Shown here: positions 26,282 to 32,767 of the stretch, in pieces
Numbering within the stretch: the stretch's first letter is position 1
Layout of the letters: each line of letters starts with the position of its first letter
NCBI RefSeq assembly: GCF_937127095.1
Contig: NZ_CAKZLP010000021.1
Coordinates: 1-33,465, forward strand
Source: an uncultured Amphritea sp.
GTDB taxonomy: Bacteria; Pseudomonadota; Gammaproteobacteria; Pseudomonadales; Balneatricaceae
Direction: 5' to 3'
DNA length: 33,465 nucleotides
Notes under the pieces: generated by a model
What the model was told of the DNA's origin: nothing
The model's input: the letters and a program-made list of their open reading frames with translations, nothing else
Databases searched by the model: none
Position numbers and translations under genes: made by a program

Positions 26282-27331
26282 ATGAGCGTTTGGACCGAGC
26301 AGGCGGTAGCACGGATTAAGGCGGATGCGCAGCGTTCAGCGGATACCCATCTGATTAAACTGGAGATTCCCGCGCTGGCGGGAATTGATCTGTATCTGAA
26401 AGATGAGAGCAGTCATCCCACCGGTAGTCTGAAGCACCGTCTGGCCCGCTCCCTGTTTCTTTATGCGTTGTGTAATGGGCAGATTCATGAGGATACTACC
26501 GTGATAGAGGCATCCTCTGGCAGTACCGCGGTGTCGGAGGCCTATTTTGCCCGGATGATCGGTGTTCCCTTTATTGCGGTGATGCCCCGAAAAACCGCAG
26601 CGGCTAAGATTAAGCAGGTTGAGTTTTACGGAGGGCATTGTCACTTTGTTGATTGCCCGACACAGATGCATGATGCTGCACAGGCGTTGGCCGAGGCGTG
26701 TAATGGCCACTTTATGGATCAGTTTCGCTATGCTGAGCGGGCGACCGACTGGCGCGGCAATAGCAACATTGCCGAGAGTATCTTCCGGCAGATGAAGCTG
26801 GAGTCGCACCCGGTGCCTGCGGCCATTGTGATGAGCGCCGGCACCGGTGGCACCACGGCAACCCTGGGGCGCTATATTCGCTATAAGGGTTTCAGTACGA
26901 CGTTGCTGGCGGTCGATCCGGAAAATTCGGTTTTCTATGATGTGTGGAAGACCTGCGACCCAAATATAGAGATTAAACAGGGGAGTCGTATCGAAGGGAT
27001 TGGTCGTCCCCGGGCGGAGGAATCGTTTCAACCGACGGTGATCGATCGGATGATAAAGGTGCCGGATGCCGCATCAGTGGCGGCGATGCGCTGGCTGGAA
27101 CAGCAAACCGGCCGCCGGGCCGGGGCGTCAACCGGGACGAATCTCTGGGGCATGCTGACGCTGGCGGTGGAGATGCATCAGCGGGGAGAACAAGGTTCGC
27201 TGGTTACCCTGATCTGTGATGGCGGCGAGCGTTATCTGGACAGTTACTATGATGAAGAGTGGGTTGCTAAAAATATTGGTGACATCTCTGAATATCAGTT
27301 ACAGCTGAAAGGGGTGTTAGGGGGAAGATAG
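26282..27331 (+). CDS. PLP-dependent cysteine synthase-family enzyme, possible L-cysteine desulfhydrase (Cds1-like)
   Basis: The 349-residue protein has the fold-type II PLP site: the Schiff-base Lys51 in SSHPTGSLKHR, EASSGSTAVSEA for the substrate carboxylate, and SAGTGGTTATLGRYI for the phosphate loop. Length and the HPTGSLKHRLARSLF segment are like the cysteine desulfhydrase Cds1 of Mycobacterium tuberculosis, which makes H2S, pyruvate and ammonia from cysteine. A biosynthetic cysteine synthase is the alternative, but the divergent DecR-like regulator favours breakdown. ATG 26282 is chosen since CAGGAG lies 8 bases upstream; the in-frame ATG at 26261 lacks this. Confidence 0.85.
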   Translation: MSVWTEQAVARIKADAQRSADTHLIKLEIPALAGIDLYLKDESSHPTGSLKHRLARSLFLYALCNGQIHEDTTVIEASSGSTAVSEAYFARMIGVPFIAVMPRKTAAAKIKQVEFYGGHCHFVDCPTQMHDAAQALAEACNGHFMDQFRYAERATDWRGNSNIAESIFRQMKLESHPVPAAIVMSAGTGGTTATLGRYIRYKGFSTTLLAVDPENSVFYDVWKTCDPNIEIKQGSRIEGIGRPRAEESFQPTVIDRMIKVPDAASVAAMRWLEQQTGRRAGASTGTNLWGMLTLAVEMHQRGEQGSLVTLICDGGERYLDSYYDEEWVAKNIGDISEYQLQLKGVLGGR

Positions 27332-27439
27332 ATTCAGGCTTGAAATATCCAGTGGTCTATCGCGGCTGGACGCTGTTCCTGCATTCTGTGCTGTGATTGC
27401 AGTGAGGCTAGAGCTGTGATCATGGCCTCAGAATGTGCA

Positions 27440-27466
27440 AAAAAAACCGCCAGCGGCGGTTTTTTT
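27440..27466. terminator. Bidirectional terminator between the cysteine synthase-like gene and the 5-oxoprolinase operon
   Basis: Stem CCGCC/GGCGG around AGC is flanked by an A8 run and a T7 run, at the convergence of two transcription units. It follows the + strand gene by 108 bases and the - strand operon end by 13 bases, so it mainly serves the latter. Confidence 0.9.
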
Positions 27467-27479
27467 AAACAGTTTAAAC

Positions 27480-28334
27480 TCAGTCGTTATAACCGATCAG
27501 TGCCCGTAGTCCGGCGATAACGCTATCGCCCTCGGACAGCGGCAGGCCATCTTCGGTCAACTGGTTGATACGGGTGACACCGTCAACGCTGCCCAGCTTG
27601 GACAGGTATTCAATAATCGCTAATGGATCGATCTCACCCAGCAGGTCGCGGCCGCTCCACAGGCTGAAGAAGGTGATCAGACCGTAAGCACCCCAGTTGG
27701 ATACGTCGGCGATCAGCAGTTCATCAACACGGGTCGCTGCCGGGGTGATATCCAGCCCTTTAATTGCTTCGGTGATATTACCCATACCGATCTCGTTGCC
27801 ACCATCGCCGATACCGATGGTCGGACATTTAGCATTGTTAACGAAGGTATCGAAACAGGCCGTCCGTGCGCTGATGCTTTCACCGCGCATATTGTAGTAA
27901 CCACCATCCTCTGCCTGACCAGGACGTTCAATCGACAGCACCGCATCAGGGTTGTAGTTGTACAGTGCCTTGAACGCTTCAAGGGTGCGTTCCTGGTGTT
28001 CGCCAACACGGATCTCATGGACCCGGTATTTGTCCATCAGTGCCTGAGAAACCGGTGGGCCACAGACGATGACCGGGGTGGCTCCCAGCTTTTCCAGAGC
28101 ATCATAGAGGGCGATAGCACCCAAAGGCCCGTCTGTTTCAAAGGTATCTACTACCGGGAAACCGGTGCCGATCAACACATGTCCTCGGCACTTATACAGG
28201 GTGCGTGCTGCCCGCAGATAGTAACCGGTAGATAGAGCAGGCTGGACAGTTTTCATGCCGCGCAGGTTGCGGGACACTAACAGGTCTTCTACCTGCTTGC
28301 TCAGTACGACTTCATTAATCTGATTCTGTGACAT
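27480..28334 (-). CDS. DUF4392 protein, homologous to the C-terminal half of vertebrate D-glutamate cyclase (DGLUCY)
   Basis: The 284-residue product resembles the GLUCM_C/DUF4392 family. The segment GHVLIGTGFPVVDTFETDGPLGAIALYDALEKLGA, VLSIERPGQAEDGGYYNMRGESIS, and IGIGDGGNEIGMGN are typical conserved glycine-rich parts. In vertebrates this domain forms the C-terminal half of a D-glutamate cyclase that converts D-glutamate to 5-oxo-D-proline. Here it is a separate gene, the last of an operon with pxpC, pxpB, pxpA and DUF1445, the other DGLUCY half. There are 83 bases between pxpC and this gene. Family assignment is from memory of motifs; the activity is inferred. Confidence 0.82.
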   Translation of the reverse strand: MSQNQINEVVLSKQVEDLLVSRNLRGMKTVQPALSTGYYLRAARTLYKCRGHVLIGTGFPVVDTFETDGPLGAIALYDALEKLGATPVIVCGPPVSQALMDKYRVHEIRVGEHQERTLEAFKALYNYNPDAVLSIERPGQAEDGGYYNMRGESISARTACFDTFVNNAKCPTIGIGDGGNEIGMGNITEAIKGLDITPAATRVDELLIADVSNWGAYGLITFFSLWSGRDLLGEIDPLAIIEYLSKLGSVDGVTRINQLTEDGLPLSEGDSVIAGLRALIGYND

Positions 28335-28417
28335 CGAGAGTTCTCTCTTTTTCGCTTCTGTTCGTTAGCCGGATTGCTACAGTACCGGCGCTGATGGTTA
28401 GCTGTGTTCGTGCTGAG

Positions 28418-29356
28418 TTATTCAACCGGTTCTGGTTCAGTATTGTTAAAACGTATATGTGCCAGGCAGTGCAGGTTATGGGCATCATCAATGGTGATCT
28501 CATCAAATGATATGCGCGAACCGGGTAGCATCTGCGCCATACGCGCTGTGTCCATCGCAATCATCGAACCGATCTTAGGATAACCACCAATGGTTTGACG
28601 ATCATTCAGCAGTACGATTGGCTGGCCATCTGCCGGAATCTGAATCGCACCGTGGCAGATACCTTCCGATAAGATACCGTCTACCGCCGGTTTGACCTCG
28701 GGGCCTGCCAGTCGGTAACCCATGCGGTCTGCGCGGTCGGTGACCTTGTATTCACTGCTGAAAAACAGGCGTTTCTGGTATTCACTGAACGCGTGCTGTT
28801 GATAACCGGTGATAACCCGCAGACTGATATTGTCACGATAGTCCGGCCGATCTGACTCAGGCAAACGATAGCCCTTATGTTTTACCGGTGGGTTACATTG
28901 GAGAAAGTCACCTTGTTGCAGTTTTTCGCCGCTGAAGCCACCAATCCCTTCGCGGGTGACGGTGGCGCTACTGGAAAAACTATGCTCGACCTGAAAACCT
29001 CCGCTAACCGCGAGATAAGCCCGGGCGCCCCGGGCTGAAAAGCCGACTTCGATCTTATCGCCCGCTTTAATCTTATGAGCATGCCAGCGTTCCTGCTCAA
29101 CCCCGTTAATTTTCAGTGGCATCTCAGCACCGGCCAGCACGATCTGAGCATCCGTTTCTGCTGCCAGTACCAGGCCTCCGAAACTGATCTCCAGAGCGGT
29201 CGTGTTCATCGGGTTATCTACTAAGCGATTCGCCCATTTGAACGCCAGTGAGTCCAGTGGGCCGCCAGTGGTCAGGCCGATGCGGTGATGACCAAAACGG
29301 CCCGCATCCTGAATCAGTGTCAGCAGACCGGGTTGTACTACTTTAAAGCCGCTCAT
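28418..29356 (-). CDS. pxpC: 5-oxoprolinase subunit PxpC (KipA family)
   Basis: PxpC acts with PxpA and PxpB in ATP-dependent opening of 5-oxoproline to glutamate. The 312-residue product shows the AHS2/KipA signature: FKVVQPGLLTLIQDAGRFGHHRIGLTTGGPLDSLAFKWAN at the N-terminus, YLAVSGGFQVE, and DRMGYRLAGPEVKP followed by LSEGICHGAIQIPADGQPIVLLNDRQTIGGYPKIG. Its start overlaps the pxpB stop by 4 bases. These proteins are also annotated as allophanate or urea amidolyase-like because they share the carboxylase fold. Confidence 0.93.
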   Translation of the reverse strand: MSGFKVVQPGLLTLIQDAGRFGHHRIGLTTGGPLDSLAFKWANRLVDNPMNTTALEISFGGLVLAAETDAQIVLAGAEMPLKINGVEQERWHAHKIKAGDKIEVGFSARGARAYLAVSGGFQVEHSFSSSATVTREGIGGFSGEKLQQGDFLQCNPPVKHKGYRLPESDRPDYRDNISLRVITGYQQHAFSEYQKRLFFSSEYKVTDRADRMGYRLAGPEVKPAVDGILSEGICHGAIQIPADGQPIVLLNDRQTIGGYPKIGSMIAMDTARMAQMLPGSRISFDEITIDDAHNLHCLAHIRFNNTEPEPVE

Positions 29357-30063
29357 CTGATCTCTCCCAGTTCGCCGCCCTGGGCGAAGAACTCTGCCTG
29401 GCTGATCGGATTAAAGCGGATCCGGTCTCCCACCTGCACCGGCATGGTCGGGGTAGCCTTAGGATCGAACATTCGTGTTGGGCAGAGGCCGATCAGGTTC
29501 CAGCCGCCGGGTGATACCGCCGGATAAACCGCGGTCTGACGGTCGGCAATCGCGATAGCGCCACGGGGCACTTTAGTTCTCGGGGTCGATAGCCGGGGCG
29601 CAGCGATACGCTCATCCACTTCGCCCAGATAGGCAAAGCCGGGAGCAAAGCCGATGGCGTAAACCCGGTATTCCATCTCGCTGTGTATTTTGATCACCTC
29701 TTCAATACTCAGATCTGCGCGCTGTGCCAGCGCTTCCAGATCGGGGCCGGATTCGGTGCTGTAATAGGCTGGCAGAATGACTAAGTTGCCTTCGCTGCTG
29801 TCACAGTCTTCTAATTGCCCCAGTACTTTGCGAATACAGCTTCGAACGGCCAGGTGGTCGGTAGCCAGCTGGTTATAGATCACCAGTAGTGACGCATAGG
29901 AGGGCACCATATCGATCAGTTTGCCGCTCAGCTCGGTTTCGAGAATGGTAACGGCCTGCTGTACCTGGGCAGACACCCGGGGATCGGTTTTTTCTCCGAA
30001 ATAGATAATCAGCGCATTTTCGCCTGCGACTTCGATACGGAAATGATTCGCCGTTGTATTCAT
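29353..30063 (-). CDS. pxpB: 5-oxoprolinase subunit PxpB (KipI family)
   Basis: PxpB forms the other half of the BC subunit pair of bacterial 5-oxoprolinase. The 236-residue product has the AHS1/KipI signature: FAPGFAYLGEVDERIAAPRLSTPRTKVPRGAIAIADRQTAVYP followed by SPGGWNLIGLCP. The first 80 residues are the less conserved N-terminal domain. It shares 4 bases with both pxpA upstream and pxpC downstream, so the three subunits are translationally coupled. Bacillus KipI was first known as a sporulation kinase inhibitor, but that role would not apply to this organism. Confidence 0.93.
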   Translation of the reverse strand: MNTTANHFRIEVAGENALIIYFGEKTDPRVSAQVQQAVTILETELSGKLIDMVPSYASLLVIYNQLATDHLAVRSCIRKVLGQLEDCDSSEGNLVILPAYYSTESGPDLEALAQRADLSIEEVIKIHSEMEYRVYAIGFAPGFAYLGEVDERIAAPRLSTPRTKVPRGAIAIADRQTAVYPAVSPGGWNLIGLCPTRMFDPKATPTMPVQVGDRIRFNPISQAEFFAQGGELGEIR

Positions 30064-30794
30064 TGGCTGATCAACCCGCGAATCTCCTGGATGGCGTTAA
30101 CGCCGTCCATGTTATCGCCGTGGACACACAGGGTATCGGCGCGAAGCGTCAGGATTTCACCACTGACAGTGGTGACGGTGCCCTGTTCTTTCAGTTGTTT
30201 AACCTGTGCCAGCATCTTCTCTTTGTTGTGCACTGCGCCGGGTTTAGTCCGGGCGAGCAACTTGCCATCATCGTCATAGCAACGGTCAGCAAAGATCTCA
30301 AACCAGAGCTCCAGGCCAATACTATCCGCTTCCTGCTGGTGTTGTTCAGCTTGCGGTGTGCTTTGCAGCATCAGTACCAGAGGCCGGTGATATTCAGAAA
30401 CCGCCTGCATGATAGTCGCGCGGACCGCTGCATCAGCCATCATGTCGTTGTACATTGCGCCATGGGGTTTGACGTAAGTCAGCGTCAGCCCCTGGGTATG
30501 TGCCATGCCATCAATCGCGGCAATCTGATAATGCACCATCGCTTTAAGTTCAGCGGCAGACGCCTTGATGCTGCGACGGCCAAACCCGACCAGATCAGGA
30601 TAGCCGGGGTGCGCACCGATGGTGACGTTATTGGCTTTCGCCAGTGTCAGCGTGTTTTGCAATACCAGCGGGTCGCCAGCGTGAAACCCACAGGCGATGT
30701 TGGCCTGGTCGATGTGCGGCATCACCGCTTCATCGAGGCCCATCTTCCAGGAACCAAAGCTTTCACCCAGGTCACAGTTAAGACGTAAAGACAT
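30060..30794 (-). CDS. pxpA: 5-oxoprolinase subunit PxpA (LamB/YcsF family)
   Basis: PxpA is the LamB/YcsF-type TIM-barrel subunit of bacterial 5-oxoprolinase. The 244-residue product has the conserved start LNCDLGESFGSWKMGLDEAVMPHIDQANIACGFHAGDP, then IGAHPGYPDLVGFGRR and YVKPHGAMYND, which hold the probable metal/substrate His and Asp residues. Near the end VCVHGDNMDGV fits. AGGAGGACCG sits just before the start, an excellent ribosome binding site, next to a 15-bp triplicated repeat that covers the end of the upstream gene. Confidence 0.94.
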   Translation of the reverse strand: MSLRLNCDLGESFGSWKMGLDEAVMPHIDQANIACGFHAGDPLVLQNTLTLAKANNVTIGAHPGYPDLVGFGRRSIKASAAELKAMVHYQIAAIDGMAHTQGLTLTYVKPHGAMYNDMMADAAVRATIMQAVSEYHRPLVLMLQSTPQAEQHQQEADSIGLELWFEIFADRCYDDDGKLLARTKPGAVHNKEKMLAQVKQLKEQGTVTTVSGEILTLRADTLCVHGDNMDGVNAIQEIRGLISQ

Positions 30795-30807
30795 ATTCGG
30801 TCCTCCT

Positions 30808-30852
30808 GTTATAGCTCGGCCAGTTATAGTTCGGCCAGTTATAGCACAGCCA
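30808..30852 (-). repeat. Three tandem copies of a 15-bp unit including the DUF1445 stop codon
   Basis: Three adjacent 15-bp units (30838-30852, 30823-30837, 30808-30822) differ at a few positions. Read on the - strand each is five codons ending in TAA: Leu-Ala-Val-Leu-stop, then Leu-Ala-Glu-Leu-stop twice. The first covers the true C-terminus of the DUF1445 protein; the next two fill the gap before the pxpA ribosome binding site. It looks like an in-frame duplication by slippage. Confidence 0.9.
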
Positions 30853-31627
30853 GGTGGCTGTTAAGCAGATCAGTAATAAGCATGTAGCCGGGGCTGTGAG
30901 TGATGCAGAACTCAGGCTTAGCCTGTTCAATCGCTACCTGAGGCGTTACCCCGCAAGCCCAGAATACCGGCAGTTCGCCCTCTTTAATGGTAACGGCATC
31001 GCCGAAGTCGGGGGTGTTGATATCACGAATACCGATCTGGGACGGGTCGCCCAGGTGCAGTGGTGCCCCATGTACCGAGGGGAAACGGGTACAGATCTGT
31101 ACAGCACGGATCGCATCGGCGGCTTTCATGGGCCGCATACTGACAACGGTGGTACCGCTGAAACGCCCGGCGCTTTTACATTCGATATTGGTGCGATACA
31201 TCGGCACGTTAACCCCTTCGGTGATGTTGCGCACTTCCAGGCCATCGGCAATCAAGGCTTCTTCAAAGGAGAAAGAACAGCCCAGCACGAAGGTCACCAG
31301 ATCATCACGCCAGTAGGGTTTCAGGTCGGTAACTTCTTTAGTCAGTATGCCGTTTTCATAGATACGGTATTTGGGTACATCGGTGCGGATATCGATATCC
31401 TGGCCCAGATCCGGCAGCATAAACTCACCAGGCAGGCTGGACATGCCCACTATCGGACAGGGCTTGGGGTTCTTCTGGCAGAACATCAGAAAGTCGTTGG
31501 CCCACTCTTTTGGCATAATCGCCAGGTTACCCTGAACGAACCCCTGACCATAGCCGGATGTATTGCTGGTAAACTCACCGCTGCGAATCTGCTGGCGGAT
31601 CTCAAAAGGAGTCATCTCTTTTTTCAT
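30839..31627 (-). CDS. DUF1445/YcsI-family protein (UPF0317), homologous to the N-terminal half of D-glutamate cyclase
   Basis: The 262-residue product belongs to the DUF1445/YcsI family, often called putative hydro-lyase. Landmarks: [90 protein letters not shown] and [11 protein letters not shown] with [12 protein letters not shown]. In vertebrates this domain is fused to DUF4392 in DGLUCY; B. subtilis ycsI sits by ycsF-kipI-kipA. It leads a five-gene operon. Its ATG at 31627 follows AAGG about 10 bases upstream; an ATG at 31615 is a possible alternative. D-glutamate cyclisation is inferred. Confidence 0.9.
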   Translation of the reverse strand: MKKEMTPFEIRQQIRSGEFTSNTSGYGQGFVQGNLAIMPKEWANDFLMFCQKNPKPCPIVGMSSLPGEFMLPDLGQDIDIRTDVPKYRIYENGILTKEVTDLKPYWRDDLVTFVLGCSFSFEEALIADGLEVRNITEGVNVPMYRTNIECKSAGRFSGTTVVSMRPMKAADAIRAVQICTRFPSVHGAPLHLGDPSQIGIRDINTPDFGDAVTIKEGELPVFWACGVTPQVAIEQAKPEFCITHSPGYMLITDLLNSHLAVL

Positions 31628-31939
31628 CAGTTAAGCCTTAGTTTGCGGGCCGCTTGGCGGCGATCGTGTAACGTTTCCTGACGCTTTAGTTTCCTGCGGA
31701 AAACTAAGCCGGAAAGGGATACCTGCCAATGGCGCTTTGTGAAGCGCTTGCAGGTGACTTTAATATGTTCTGTAAGCTAACAGCTTAGACCTTACAGAGA
31801 GTAAGTGAGCGCATAACAGTAAAGAAAGCGTTCGGAAAAGTGCCCGAATGGCTGGGGTAGGGGTGGCTGTCCAGGATCGCTGGCCAGCCAGGTAACTGAT
31901 TATCTGCAGATGCTCAGAAATCAGTTAGTAAACCTGTGA
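31628..31939 (-). promoter_or_regulatory. 312-base leader/upstream region of the 5-oxoprolinase operon with inverted repeats
   Basis: Three clear inverted repeats lie here, and a fourth partial one. ACCTGC/GCAGGT (31721-31726, 31750-31755) encloses a second stem GCGCTT/AAGCGC (31732-31737, 31742-31747). Nearby 31684-31693 and 31698-31707 pair as near-perfect arms with one bulge. Downstream of the 63-residue gene, 31865-31874 pairs with 31880-31889 (9 of 10) and AACTGATT/AATCAGTT pairs at 31894-31901 and 31919-31926. The first two are in the probable 5' leader of the operon and could be RNA elements; I do not recognise a known riboswitch. The last two are possible terminator or regulator sites for the small gene. 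Confidence 0.45.
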
Positions 31940-32131
31940 CTACTGAGCAGCCATCCACTGTTCAACCTGCGCCTTCGTACGGCCGAAGAAAACCACCCGT
32001 GCGGTTGAGCTCAGAGCGCCGTTATATCCGATGGTACGACGGTAAACCCACCAGCTGTCTGCAGCTTTCTCAACGATCTCGTCAACGTGACGTAGTTGCT
32101 GAAATTGGTCCAGCGGCATCATTGTGCTCAT
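31940..32131 (-). CDS. Small protein of unknown function, 63 residues
   Basis: I do not recognise this protein. It is 63 residues, rich in hydrophobic and aromatic residues (SWWVYRRTIGYNG, ARVVFFGRTKAQVEQW), without a signal peptide or membrane segment, and probably folds as a small alpha-beta domain. ATG 32131 has only a distant GGGAG (13 bases upstream), and Met4 or Met5 are alternative starts. It lies between the 5-oxoprolinase leader and the disrupted HDOD gene. The balanced composition and lack of low complexity favour a real gene. Confidence 0.5.
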   Translation of the reverse strand: MSTMMPLDQFQQLRHVDEIVEKAADSWWVYRRTIGYNGALSSTARVVFFGRTKAQVEQWMAAQ

Positions 32132-32350
32132 GGTATGTGTCGTACTCCCGATAGATTCTTAGCTATTATCAATGTTCAGATTATTGTGGCGTTAAGGCTG
32201 TAAGCTGTCTAATGAATAATCGCTTACCTATCTGATAATTTTTTTTTATCAGTCGTTTGTCTGCCGACCGCTTGAGCCTTTCCTCTTCGTAAAGGTGGGC
32301 TAAGGATACATTATCTGTTGATTGCCAAAGGTGAACAATTGAAGGCACTG
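32132..32350. promoter_or_regulatory. Intergenic region between the small gene and the HDOD fragment
   Basis: AT-rich, non-coding. It holds an inverted repeat CTGATAA (32232-32238) and TTATCAG (32246-32252) around a T7 loop. Either a weak terminator for the HDOD gene or an operator is possible; no promoter could be assigned. Confidence 0.3.
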
Positions 32351-32767
32351 CTATGCCATCCTTAGTAAGGTCTCACGAACCCAGATAATGCTGCTCTGAT
32401 AGGCCTCATTGAGAACTCTTTCGGAGTAACGTGGGCTGAGCTCATTCCATTTACACATCATGAGATTGTCGACTGTCGTCAATAGTTCACCATAGATACC
32501 TTCGCCATAAAGGATTGCTCTCTTGATCTCTTCGCTGAGCATAACTTGATTTAAGATCTGGTCTCTGGGAGTATCCAGCAGAGCATCAAGCCCGGCGAAG
32601 ATCCCGAGCATGAATCCACCTTGCTTTGTCATGTTAGTGTTGTTTTCAGCTAACAGTTCGCACATTCTGGCTCGCATGAGTATGTGACGGGTCAGCTCAT
32701 CTGGTTTTTGCTTCTCTCCGGATAAAGCGATCAGCGCGCACCAGCGTTTCAGATCTCCAATACCTAA
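32351..32767 (-). pseudogene. C-terminal remnant of an EAL/HDOD (YuxH-type) signalling protein, cut by an IS5-group element
   Basis: The reading frame to the stop at 32351 gives about 138 residues. LGIGDLKRWCALIALS, KPDELTRHILMRARMCELLAE, FMLGIFAGLDALLDTPRDQILNQVMLSEEIKRAIL match the HDOD end of EAL-HDOD proteins of the YuxH type, which have a c-di-GMP phosphodiesterase-like domain before the HDOD. The upstream part is missing: the frame continues to an ATG at 32833 only through insertion-sequence DNA, so the first 22 residues of that reading are not native. The rest of the gene is presumably beyond the IS outside the window. Confidence 0.78.

Noticed and set aside
30054..30788. 244-codon + strand frame opposite pxpA
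   Set aside because: It is the mirror of a strongly conserved gene, shows no known motif, and arises from codon bias on the other strand.
30854..31681. 275-codon + strand frame opposite DUF1445
   Set aside because: Antisense to a recognised protein family with no motifs of its own.
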